This document shows positions 23,651 to 36,812 of a stretch of 64,000 nt of DNA, piece after piece. How positions within the stretch are numbered: position 1 is the first letter of the stretch; the number at the start of each line of letters is the position of its first letter. Origin of the DNA: Aristolochia californica. Its lineage: Eukaryota; Streptophyta; Magnoliopsida; Piperales; Aristolochiaceae. The stretch lies in NCBI GenBank assembly GCA_029961685.1, contig JARWKL010000010.1:15211931-15275930 (forward strand), given 5' to 3'. Under the pieces are notes generated by a model. That model saw only the letters and a program-made list of their open reading frames with translations. It was not told where the DNA came from and searched no databases. The translations under genes and the position numbers were made by a program.

Positions 23651-26600
23651 ATGACTTATGGATTGGGAGTCAACACACAGTTAAATATCCCCCGCCTCCC
23701 CCTTTTCTCGACGATTGCAAAACCTGATAAATAAAAACTAAAAAGAGTTTACAATCCCTAAAAATTACAGACACTTGTGAATTGTGCAATTCCATTTTAG
23801 ATGTGTACTTTTTTTTCTTAAATCAAAACTTGAGTTTTCACTTTCTGTTCATCTTGTAAAAAAAAAAAAGATAATTGGAAAAAACATCACAACAAAATGA
23901 AAATTTTAGAGTTTGCATATGGAAAAAATTTAAAGTAATAACAAATGTAAGTAAAGAAAATTTATTCACACACCACAAATGAACAAAAAATTTTTGTTAT
24001 CCAAGTTTGGGAAATTCCACTAGTTCAACCCCAATAGCTATGAATTTTATTTGAAAAAGATTTTTCTACACATGTTTTAAAAAATTGATATGCATGCTTG
24101 AAACATGTTAAAGTCACAAATGCCCCATAGATGCAAACCTTTTAAAGAGAGTAATATTAAATTCTCAAGTTAACGTCCGGTGGGATATTTACCAGAGTCA
24201 AACAACCCATTATTTTGCAATTTACCAAAAGCTGACCTACATTCATAGATGATTGTAAAGTGATTTATCCAGCATAAGAGGCTATATTTTTGTTAGGAAT
24301 GACTTATGGATTGGGAGTCAACACTCAATTAGAAGCCCTCGACTCCCCCTTTTCCTGACGATTGCAAAACATGATATATAAAAACTAAAAAGAGTTTAAA
24401 ATCCAAAAAAATTACAGACACTTTCTGGAATTATCACTTTCCACATTTGTGCATCGTGCATTTCCATTTTAGATGTGTACTTTTTTTCTTAAATCAAAAC
24501 TTGAGTTTTCACTTTCGCTTCATCTCGTATTAAAAAAAAGAGATAAATGGAAAATAGATCACAAAAAAATAAAAATTTTAGAGTTTATGTATGGAAAAAA
24601 TTTTAAAGCAATAAAAAATGTAAGTAAATAAAATTTATTCACACACGAAAAATGAACACGAAAGTTTTGTTATCCAAGTTTGCGAAATTCCACTAGTACA
24701 ACCCTAATAGCTTCGAATTTTATAAGAAAGAGATTTTTCTATACATGTTTTAAAAAAGGCATACGCATGCTTGAAACATGTTAAAGATGCAAATGCCCTA
24801 GGGATCCAAACCTTTAAAAGGGAATAACATTAAATTCTCATGTGAACGTGCGGTGGGATATTTACCCAAGTCAAACAACCCATTATTTTGCCCATTTACC
24901 AAAAGCTGACCAAACGATCATAGATGATTGTAAGCGATTGCTCATGCATAACGGGCTATATTTTTGTATGGAATGACTTAAGGATTGGGAGTCAACACTC
25001 AGTTAATAATCCCCTACCTTGCCCTTTTCCCTACGATTGCAAAACCCGAAAGACAAAAACTAAAAAGAGTTTAGAATCCCTAAAACTTACAAACACATTT
25101 TGGAATTACCACTCTCAACATTTGTGCATTGTGCATTTCAATTTTAGATATGTACTTTTTCTTTCTTAAATCAAAACTAGAGTTTTCACTTTCCCTTCAT
25201 CTCGTAAAAAAAAAGAGATAAAAGGCAAATAGATCATAAAAAATGAAAATTTTAGAGTTTATGTATGGAAAAAATTTAAATGAATAACAAATTTAAGTAA
25301 AGAAAATTCATTCACACACCATAAATGAATAGAAAAGTTTTGTTATCAAAGTTTGGGAAATTCCACTAGTTCAACCCTAATAGCTTGGAATTTTAAAAGA
25401 AAGAGATTTTTCTACACATGTTTTAAAAAATGGATATGCATGCTTGAAACATGTTAAAGACGCAAATGACCTATGGACCCAAACTTTTTAAAGAGAATAA
25501 CATTAAATTCTCAAGTGAATGTGCGGTGAGATATTTACCTGACTCAAACAAACAGTTATTTTGCCATTTACAAAAAGCTAACCAAACGATTAAAGATGAT
25601 TGTAAAGTGATCTATCATGTGTAATGGGCTACATATTTTTAAGAAATGGCTTATGGATTGGGAGTCAACACACAGTGAAAAAATCCACCGCCTCCACCAT
25701 TTCCAGACGATTGCAAAAACTGATATATAAAAACTAAAAAGAGTTTACAATTCCTAAAAATTACTGACACTTTTTGGAATTATCACTCTCTACATTTGTG
25801 CATTGTGCATTTTCATTTTAGATGTGTGCTTTTTTTCTTAAATTAAAGCTAGAGTTTTCACTTTCCCTTGATCTCGTAAACTAAAAAAAAAACAGATAAA
25901 AGGAAAAAAGATCACAAAAAAATGAAAATTTTAGAGTTTATGTATGGAAAAAAATTAAAGCAATAAAAATTGCAAGTAAAGAAAATTTATTCACACACAA
26001 AAAAAGAACACAAAAATTTTGTTATCCAAGTTTTGGAAATTCCACTAGTTCAACCCTAATTGCTTGGAATTTTAGAAGAAAAAGAGATTTTTCTACGCAT
26101 GTTATAAAAACTGGATATGCATGCTTGAAACATGTTATAGAAGCAAATGCCCTATGGATCCAAACCTTTTAAGGAGAATAACATTAAATTCTCAAGTGAA
26201 CGTGCGGTGGGATATTTACCCGAGTCAAATAACCCATTATTTTGCCAATATACAAAAAACTGACCTAACGATCATAGATGATTGTAAAGTGATTTATCAT
26301 GCTTAACTGGCAAAATTTTTTTAAGGAATGACTTATGGATTGGGAGTCAACACTCAGTTAAAAAATCCCCCGCCTCCCCCTTTTCAATCCCTAAAAATTA
26401 TAGACACTTTTTAGAATTATCACCCTCTATATTTGTGCATTGTGCATTGTGCATTTTTATTTTAGATGTGTACTTTTTTTCTTAAATAAAAACATGACTT
26501 TTCACTTACCCTTCATCTCGTCAACAAATCAAAAAAAGAGATAAAAATAAAATAGATCAAGACAAAATGAAAATTTTAGAGTTTATGTAAGGAAAATATT

Positions 26601-29600
26601 TAAATAAATAACAAATGTAAGAAAAGAAAATTTATTCACACACCACAAGTGAATATAAAAGTTTTGTTATCCAATTTTGGGAAATTCCACTAGTTCAACC
26701 CTTGTTGCTTGCAATTTTATAAGAAAAAGAGATTTTAATAAACATGTTTTAAAAAATGGATATTCATGCTTGAATCATGTTAAAGATGCAATTGCCCTAT
26801 GGCTGCAAACCTTTTAAAGAGAATAACATTAAATTCTCAAGTGCACGTGCGGTGGGATATTTACTCGAGTCAAACAAGCTATTATTTTTCCCATTTTCAA
26901 ATAGCTAACCTAACGATCATAGATGATTGTAAAGTGATTTATCATCCGTAATGGGCAATATTTTTGTAAGGAAGGACTTATGGATTGGGAGTCAACACTC
27001 AGTTAAAAATCCCATGCCTCCCCCTTTTTCTCGACGATTGCAAAACCTGATATATAAAAACAAAAAAGAGTTTACAATCCCTAAAAATTACTACTGACAC
27101 TTTTTGGAATTATCACACTCTACATTTGTGCATTGAACATTTTCATTTTAGATGTGTACTTTTTTTTTCTTAAAACAAAACTAGAGTTTTCACTATCCCT
27201 TCATCTCATAAACAAAAATAGAGATAAAAGGCAAATAGATCACAACAAAATGAAAATTTTAGAGTTTATTTATGTAAAAAATTTAAAGCAATAAAAATGT
27301 AAATAAAGAAATTTTTTTCATACGCAACAAATGAAAACAAAAGTTTAGTTATCCAAGTTTGGGAAATTCCACTAGTTCAACCCTAATAGCTTGGAATTTT
27401 AGAAGAAAGAGGTTTTTTTACACTTTTTTTAAAAAATGGATATGAATGCTTGAAACAAGTTAAAGATGCAGATGACCTATCAATCCAAACCTTTTAAAGA
27501 CAATAACATTAAATTCTCAAGTGAACGTGCGGTGGGATATTTACCCGAGTCAAACTAGCCATTACTTTGCCCATTTACAAAATGTTGAACTAACGATCTT
27601 AGATGATTGGAAAGTGATTTATCAAGCGTAATGGGTAATATATTTGTAAATAATGACTTATGGATTGGGAGTCAACACTCAGTTAAAAAATCCCCCGCCT
27701 CCCCCTTTTTCCGACGATTGCAAAACCTGATATATAAAAACTAAAAATAGTTTACAATCCCTAAAAATTACAGAAACTTTTTGGAATTATCAATCTCTAC
27801 ATTTGTGCATTGTGCTTTTCCATTATGGAATGTGTACTTTTTTTTCTTAAATCAAAACAAGAGTTTTCAATTTCCCTTCATCTCGTAAAAAAAAAAAAAA
27901 AGAGATAACAGCAAATCGATCACAACAAAATAAAAATTTTAAAGTTTGTGTATGGAAAAAATTCAAAGCAATAAAAAATGTAAGTAAACAAAATTTATTC
28001 ACACACCACAAATGAACACAAAAGTTTTGTTATCCAAGTTTGGGAAATTCAACTAGTTCTACATTAATAGCTTGGAATAATATAAGAAAGAGATTTTTCC
28101 ACACATGTTTTAAACAATGGATATGCCTGCTTGAAACATCTTAAAGATGCAAATGCCCTATGGATCCAAACCTTTTAAAGAGAATAACATTAAATTCTCA
28201 AGTGACAGGCTATATTTTGTGAGGAATTACTCATGGATTGGGAGTTAACACTCAGTTAATTATCCCCCGCCTCCCCCTTTTCCCAACTATTGAAAAGTTT
28301 GATATATAAAAACTAAAAAGAGTTTACAATCCCTTAAAATTATAGACACTTTTTGGAATTATCACTCTATACATTTGTGTATTGTGCATTTCCATTTTAG
28401 ATGTGTAGTTTTTTTTCTTAAATCAAAACAAGATTTTTCACTTTCCCTTTATCTCGTAAAAACAAAAAGAGATAAAAGGCAAATCAATCACAACAAAATG
28501 AAATTTTTAAAGTTTGTGTATGGAAAAAATTTAAAGCAATAACAAATGTAAGTAAACAAAATTTATTCACTCACCACAAATGAACACAAAAGTTTTGTTA
28601 TCCAAGTTTGGGAAATTCCACTAGTTCTAACCTAATAGCTTGGAATAATTTAAGAAAGAGATTTTTCTCCACATGTTTTAAAAAATGGATATGCATGCTT
28701 GAAACATGTTAAAGATGCAAATGCCCAATGGATCCAAACCTTTTAAAGAGAATAACATTAAATTCTCAAGTGAACGTGCGGTGGGATATTTACCCGAGTC
28801 AAACAAGCCATTATTTTGCCCATTTACAAAAAGCTGACCTAACGATCATAGATGATTTTAAAGTTATTTATCATGTGTAACAAGCTATATTTTTGTAAGG
28901 AATGACTTATGGATTGGGAGTCAACACACAGTTAAAAATCCCTCGCCTCCCCCTTTTCCCGATGATTTCAAAACCTGATATATAAAACTAAAAAGAGTTT
29001 ACAATCCCTAAAAATTACAGACACTTTTTGGAATTATCATTCTCTACATTTGTGCATTGTGCATTTCCATTTTTTGATGTGCACTTTTTTTTCTTAAATC
29101 AAAACTTGAGTTTTCACTTCCCCTTCATCTCGTAAAAAAAAAAAGTGATAAAAGGCCAATAGTCACAACAAAAAGAAAATTTTAGAGATTATGTATGGAT
29201 AAAATTTTAAGCAATAAAAAATGTAAGTATATAAAATATATTCACACCACAAACGAACAGAAAAGTTTTGTTATCCTAGTTTGGGAAATTCCACTAGTTC
29301 AACCCAAATTGCTTGGAATTTTGTAAGAAAGAGATTTTCCTACACATGTTTTAAAAAAAGGATATGCATGCTTAAAATATTTTGAAGATGCAAATGACCT
29401 ATGGATCCAAACCTTTTAAAGAGAATAACATTAAATTTTCAAGTGAACGTGGGGTGGGATATTTACCGGAGTCAAACAAGCCATTATTTTGCCCATTTAC
29501 AAAATGCTGACCTAACGATCATAGATGATTGTAAAGTGATTTATCATGCGTAAAGGGCTATATTTTTTTAAGGAATGACTTATGGTTTGGGAGTCAACAC

Positions 29601-31442
29601 TCAGTTAAAATCTCCCACCTTCCTTTTTTCCCGACAATTGCAAAACTGGATTTAAAAAAACTAAAAGGAGTTTAGAAGCCCTAAATACTACAGATACTTT
29701 TTGAAATTATCATTCTTTCCACTTGTGCATTGTGCATTTCCATTTTAGTTGTGAACTTTTTTTTTTCTTAAATCAAAACTTGAGTTTTCACTTTCCCTTC
29801 CTCTCGTAAACAAAAAATGTGATAAAAGGAAAATAGATCACAACGAAATGAAAATTTTAGAGTTATGTATGGAAAAAATTTAAAGCAATAACAAATGTAA
29901 GTAAAGAAAATTTATTCACACACCACAAATGAACACAAAAGTTTTGTTGTCCAAGTTTGGGAAATTCCATTAGTTCAACCCTTATAGTTTGGAATTTTAT
30001 AAGAAAAAAGAGATTTTTCTACACATGTTTTAAAAAATGGATATTCATGCTTGAAACATGTTAAAGATGCAAATTTTCTATGGATCCAAAACTTTTATAG
30101 AGAATAACATTAAATTCTCACGTGAAAGTCTGGTGGGATATTTACCCGAGTCAAACAAGACCTTATTTTGCCCATTTATAAAAAGTTGACCTATAGATGA
30201 TTGTAAACTTATTTATCATGCGTAATGGGCTATATTTTTTTAAGGAATGACTTATGGTTTGGGAGTCATCACTCGGGTAAAAATCCCCTGTTTACACCTT
30301 TTCTCGACGATTGCAAAACCTGATATATAAAAACAAAAAAGAGTTTACAATCTATAAAAATTACTACTGACACTTTTTGGAATTATCACTCTCTACATTT
30401 CTGCATTGTGCATTTCCATTTTAGATGTGTAATTTTTTTTCTTAAATCAAAACAAGACTTTTCACTTTCCCTTCATCTCGTCAACAAAAAAAGAGATAAA
30501 AGGCAAATAGATCACAACAAAATGAAAATTTTAGAGTTTATATAGGAAAAAAATTAAAGAATTAACAAACGTAAGTAAGAAAAATTTATTCACACACCAC
30601 AAGTGAATATAAAATTTTTGTTATCCAATTTTTGGAAATTCCACTAGTTCAACCCTTGTTGCTTGCAATTTTATAAGAAAAAGAGATTTTAATAAACATG
30701 TTTTAAAAAATGGATATGCATGCTTGAATCATGTTAAAGATGCAATTGCCCTATGGCTCCAAACCTTTTAAAGAGAATAACATTAAATTCTCAAGTGCAC
30801 GTGCGGTGGGATATTTACTCGAGTCAAACAAGGTATTATTTTTCCCATTTTCAAATAGCTGACCTAACGATCATAGATGATTATAAAGTGATTTATCATG
30901 CGTAACGGGCAATATTTTTTTAAGGAAGGACTTATGGATTGGGAGTCAACACTCAGTTAAAAATCCCCTGCCTCCCCCTTTTCCCGACGATTGCAAAACC
31001 TGATATATAAAAACAAAAAAGAGTTTACAATCTATAAAAATTACTACTCACACTTTTTGGAATTATCACTCTCTACATTTCTGCATAGTGCATTTCCATT
31101 TTAGATGTGTAATTTTTTTTCCTAAATCAAAACTTGAGTTTTCACTTTCCCTTCATCTCGTCAACAAAAAAAGAGATAAAAGGCAAATAGATCACAACAA
31201 AATGAAAATTTTAGAGTTTATATGGGGAAAAATTAAAGAATTAACAAATGTAAGTAATTAAAATTTATTCATACACCACAAATGACCACAAAAGTTTTGT
31301 TTTCCATGTTTTGGAAATTCTACTAGTTCAACTCTTATAGTTTGGAATTTTATAAGAAAAATTTCTACATATGTTTTAAAAAATGGATATGGATGCTTGA
31401 AATATGTTAAAGATGCAAATGCCCTATGGATCCAAACCATTT
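23650..31442 (+). repeat. satellite array, block D
   Basis: Phasing motifs lie near 24296, 24970, 25642, 26325, 26970, 27650, 28223, 28899, 29572, 30244 and 30924. Two monomers are short: the one around 26384 loses the segment between the C-rich island and AATCCCTAAAAATTA (spacing 645), and the one around 28204 jumps from CTCAAGTGA to CAGGCTATATTTT (spacing 573). A monomer-length stretch at about 26.5-27.15 kb closely matches one at 30.5-31.1 kb (spacing 3954). The last monomers (29.9-31.4 kb) share CTTATAGTTTGG and the shortened ACCTATAGAT form with the dimer array that follows, so they are its likely source. Confidence 0.93.
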
Positions 31443-34400
31443 ACAGAGAATAACATTAAATTCTCACGGGAAAGTGCACTGGGATATTTAGAAACATGCC
31501 CTTATTTTGCCCATTTATAAATAGATGACCTATAGATTATATGATTGTAAAGTGATTTACCATGCGTAACGGGCTATATTTTGGTAAGGAATGACTTATG
31601 GATTGGGTGTCAACCCTCAGTTAAAAATCCTCCGCCTCCCCCTTTTCTCGACGATTGCAAAACCTGATATATAAAAACTAAAAAGAGTTTACTATCCCTA
31701 TAATTTACAGACACTTTTGGGATTATCACTCTCTACAATTGTGCATTGTGTATTTCCATTTTAGATGTGTACTTTTTTTAAAAATAAAAACTTGAGTTTT
31801 CACTTTCCCGTCATGTCGTAAATAAAAAAAGAGATAAAAGGCAAATGGATCAGAAAAAAAATGAAAATCTTAGAGTTTATGTACGGAAAAAATTTAAAAC
31901 AATAACAAATGTAAATAAAAAAAATTTATTCACACACCACAAACGAACAAAAAAGTTTTGTTATCCAAGTTTGGGAAATTCCACTAGTTCAACCCAATTA
32001 GCTTGGAATTTTATAAGAAAGAGATTTTTCTACACATGTTTTAAAAAATGGATATGCATGCTTGAAACATGTTAAAGATGCAAATGCCTTATGGATCAAA
32101 ACCTTTTAAATATAATAACATTAAATTCTTAAGTGAACGTGCGGTTGGATATTTACCCCAGTCAAACAAGCCATTATTTTGCCCATTAACAAAAAGCTGA
32201 CCTAACGATCATAGATGATTATAAAGTGATTTATCATTCGTAACGGGCTATATTTTTGTAAGGAATGACTTATGGATTGGGAGTCAATACTCAGTTAAAA
32301 ATCCCCTGCCTCCCCATTTTCCCGACGATTGCACAACTTGATATGAAAACAAAAAAGAGTTTACAATCCCTAAAAATTACAGACAATTTTTGGAATTATC
32401 ACTCACTACATTTATGCATTGTGCATTTCCATGTTAGATGTGTACTTTTTTGTCTTAAATCAAAACTTGAGTTTTTACTTTACCTTCATCTTGTAAAAAA
32501 AAAAAATGTGATAAAAGGCAAATAGATCATAAGAAAATGAAAATTGTAGAGTTTGTGTAAGGAAAAAATTTAAAGAAATTTCAAATATAAGTAAAGAAAA
32601 TTTATTCACACCCCACAAATGAACACAAAAGTTTTGTTATTCAAGTTTGGGAGATTCCACTAGTTCAACCCTTATAGTTTGGAATTTTATAAGAAAGAGA
32701 TTTTTCTACACTTGTTTTATAAAATGGATATGCATGCTTGCAACATGATAAAAGATGAAAATACCCTATGGACTAAAACCTTTTACAGAGAATAACATTA
32801 AATTCTCACGGGAAAGTGCACTGGGATATTTAGAAACATGCCCTTATTTTGCCCATTTATAAATAGATGACCTATAGATTATATGATTGTAAAGTGATTT
32901 ACCATGCGTAACGGGCTATATTTTGGTAAGGAATGACTTATGGATTGGGTGTCAACCCTCAGTTAAAAATCCTCCGCCTCCCCCGTTTCTCGACGATTGC
33001 AAAACCTGATATATAAAAACTAAAAAGAGTTTACTATCCCTATAATTTACAGACACTTTTGGGATTATCACTCTCTACAATTGTGCATTGTGCATTTCCA
33101 TTTTAGATGTGTACTTTTTTTAAAAATAAAAACTTGAGTTTTCACTTTCCCGTCATGTCGTAAATAAAAAAAGAGATAAAAGGCAAATGGATCAGAAAAA
33201 AAATGAAAATCTTAGAGTTTATGTACGGAAAAAATTTAAAACAATAACAAATGTAAATAAAAAAAATTTATTCACACACCACAAACGAACAAAAAAGTTT
33301 TGTTATCCAAGTTTGGGAAATTCCACTAGTTCAACCCAATTAGCTTGGAATTTTATAAGAAAGAGATTTTTCTACACATGTTTTAAAAAGTGGATATGCA
33401 TGCTTGAAACATGTTAAAGATGCAAATGCCTTATGGATCAAAACCTTTTAAATATAATAACATTAAATTCTCAAGTGAACGTGCGGTTGGATATTTACCC
33501 CAGTCAAACAAGCTATTATTTTGCCCATTAACAAAAAGCTGACCTAACGATCATAGATGATTATAAAGTGATTTATCATTCGTAACGGGCTATATTTTTG
33601 TAAGGAATGACTTATGGATTGGGAGTCAATACTCAGTTAAAAATCCCCTGCCTCCCCATTTTCCCGACGATTGCACAACTTGATATGAAAACAAAAAAGA
33701 GTTTACAATCCCTAAAAATTACAGACAATTTTTGGAATTATCACTCACTACATTTATGCATTGTGCATTTCCATGTTAGATGTGTACTTTTTTGTCTTAA
33801 ATCAAAACTTGAGTTTTTACTTTACCTTCATCTTGTAAAAAAAAAAAATGTGATAAAAGGCAAATAGATCATAAGAAAATGAAAATTGTAGAGTTTGTGT
33901 AAGGAAAAAATTTAAAGAAATTTCAAATATAAGTAAAGAAAATTTATTCACACCCCACAAATGAACACAAAAGTTTTGTTATTCAAGTTTGGGAGATTCC
34001 ACTAGTTCAACCCTTATAGTTTGGAATTTTATAAGAAAGAGATTTTTCTACACTTGTTTTATAAAATGGATATGCATGCTTGCAACATGATAAAAGATGA
34101 AAATACCCTATGGACTAAAACCTTTTACAGAGAATAACATTAAATTCTCACGGGAAAGTGCACTGGGATATTTAGAAACATGCCCTTATTTTGCCCATTT
34201 ATAAATAGATGACCTATAGATTATATGATTGTAAAGTGATTTACCATGCGTAACGGGCTATATTTTGGTAAGGAATGACTTATGGATTGGGTGTCAACCC
34301 TCAGTTAAAAATCCTCCGCCTCCCCCTTTTCTCGACGATTGCAAAACCTGATATATAAAAACTAAAAAGAGTTTACTATCCCTATAATTTACAGACACTT

Positions 34401-36812
34401 TTGGGATTATCACTCTCTACAATTGTGCATTGTGCATTTCCATTTTAGATGTGTACTTTTTTTAAAAATAAAAACTTGAGTTTTCACTTTCCCGTCATGT
34501 CGTAAATAAAAAAAGAGATAAAAGGCAAATGGATCAGAAAAAAAATGAAAATCTTAGAGTTTATGTACGGAAAAAATTTAAAACAATAACAAATGTAAAT
34601 AAAAAAAATTTATTCACACACCACAAACGAACAAAAAAGTTTTGTTATCCAAGTTTGGGAAATTCCACTAGTTCAACCCAATTAGCTTGGAATTTTATAA
34701 GAAAGAGATTTTTCTACACATGTTTTAAAAAGTGGATATGCATGCTTGAAACATGTTAAAGATGCAAATGCCTTATGGATCAAAACCTTTTAAATATAAT
34801 AACATTAAATTCTCAAGTGAACGTGCGGTTGGATATTTACCCCAGTCAAACAAGCTATTATTTTGCCCATTAACAAAAAGCTGACCTAACGATCATAGAT
34901 GATTATAAAGTGATTTATCATTCGTAACGGGCTATATTTTTGTAAGGAATGACTTATGGATTGGGAGTCAATACTCAGTTAAAAATCCCCTGCCTCCCCA
35001 TTTTCCCGACGATTGCACAACTTGATATGAAAACAAAAAAGAGTTTACAATCCCTAAAAATTACAGACAATTTTTGGAATTATCACTCACTACATTTATG
35101 CATTGTGCATTTCCATGTTAGATGTGTACTTTTTTGTCTTAAATCAAAACTTGAGTTTTTACTTTACCTTCATCTTGTAAAAAAAAAAAATGTGATAAAA
35201 GGCAAATAGATCATAAGAAAATGAAAATTGTAGAGTTTGTGTAAGGAAAAAATTTAAAGAAATTTCAAATATAAGTAAAGAAAATTTATTCACACCCCAC
35301 AAATGAACACAAAAGTTTTGTTATTCAAGTTTGGGAGATTCCACTAGTTCAACCCTTATAGTTTGGAATTTTATAAGAAAGAGATTTTTCTACACTTGTT
35401 TTATAAAATGGATATGCATGCTTGCAACATGATAAAAGATGAAAATACCCTATGGACTAAAACCTTTTACAGAGAATAACATTAAATTCTCACGGGAAAG
35501 TGCACTGGGATATTTAGAAACATGCCCTTATTTTGCCCATTTATAAATAGATGACCTATAGATTATATGATTGTAAAGTGATTTACCATGCGTAACGGGC
35601 TATATTTTGGTAAGGAATGACTTATGGATTGGGTGTCAACCCTCAGTTAAAAATCCTCCGCCTCCCCCTTTTCTCGACGATTGCAAAACCTGATATATAA
35701 AAACTAAAAAGAGTTTACTATCCCTATAATTTACAGACACTTTTGGGATTATCACTCTCTACAATTGTGCATTGTGCATTTCCATTTTAGATGTGTACTT
35801 TTTTTAAAAATAAAAACTTGAGTTTTCACTTTCCCGTCATGTCGTAAATAAAAAAAGAGATAAAAGGCAAATGGATCAGAAAAAAAATGAAAATCTTAGA
35901 GTTTATGTACGGAAAAAATTTAAAACAATAACAAATGTAAATAAAAAAAATTTATTCACACACCACAAACGAACAAAAAAGTTTTGTTATCCAAGTTTGG
36001 GAAATTCCACTAGTTCAACCCAATTAGCTTGGAATTTTATAAGAAAGAGATTTTTCTACACATGTTTTAAAAAGTGGATATGCATGCTTGAAACATGTTA
36101 AAGATGCAAATGCCTTATGGATCAAAACCTTTTAAATATAATAACATTAAATTCTCAAGTGAACGTGCGGTTGGATATTTACCCCAGTCAAACAAGCTAT
36201 TATTTTGCCCATTAACAAAAAGCTGACCTAACGATCATAGATGATTATAAAGTGATTTATCATTCGTAACGGGCTATATTTTTGTAAGGAATGACTTATG
36301 GATTGGGAGTCAATACTCAGTTAAAAATCCCCTGCCTCCCCATTTTCCCGACGATTGCACAACTTGATATGAAAACAAAAAAGAGTTTACAATCCCTAAA
36401 AATTACAGACAATTTTTGGAATTATCACTCACTACATTTATGCATTGTGCATTTCCATGTTAGATGTGTACTTTTTTGTCTTAAATCAAAACTTGAGTTT
36501 TTACTTTACCTTCATCTTGTAAAAAAAAAAAAATGTGATAAAAGGCAAATAGATCATAAGAAAATGAAAATTGTAGAGTTTGTGTAAGGAAAAAATTTAA
36601 AGAAATTTCAAATATAAGTAAAGAAAATTTATTCACACACCACAAATGAACACAAAAGTTTTGTTATTCAAGTTTGGGAGATTCCACTAGTTCAACCCTT
36701 ATAGTTTGGAATTTTATAAGAAAGAGATTTTTCTACACTTGTTTTATAAAATGGATATGCATGCTTGCAACATGATAAAAGATGAAAATACCCTATGGAC
36801 TAAAACCTTTTA
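31443..36812 (+). repeat. Four-copy 1342-bp dimeric higher-order repeat
   Basis: A two-monomer unit (668 + 674 bp) repeats four times with exact 1342-bp spacing. For example CTCACGGGAAAGTGCACTGG starts at about 31463, 32805, 34147 and 35489. The copies are nearly identical over their whole length. I see only scattered differences: copy 1 has TGTATTTCC, AAAAATGGATATG, ATTCTTAAG and AAGCCATTATT where copies 2-4 have TGCATTTCC, AAAAGTGGATATG, ATTCTCAAG and AAGCTATTATT; copy 2 has CCCCCGTTTCTC; copy 4 has one more A in a poly-A run and CACACCAC for CACCCCAC. Sequence outside the two edges diverges at once, giving sharp limits. Confidence 0.95.

Noticed and set aside
31443..36812. Treating the identical dimers as plain assembly error
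   Set aside because: Copies differ by a few consistent variants, and copies 2-4 share changes absent from copy 1, so they are not simple duplicates of one read path. Copy number still needs long-read support.
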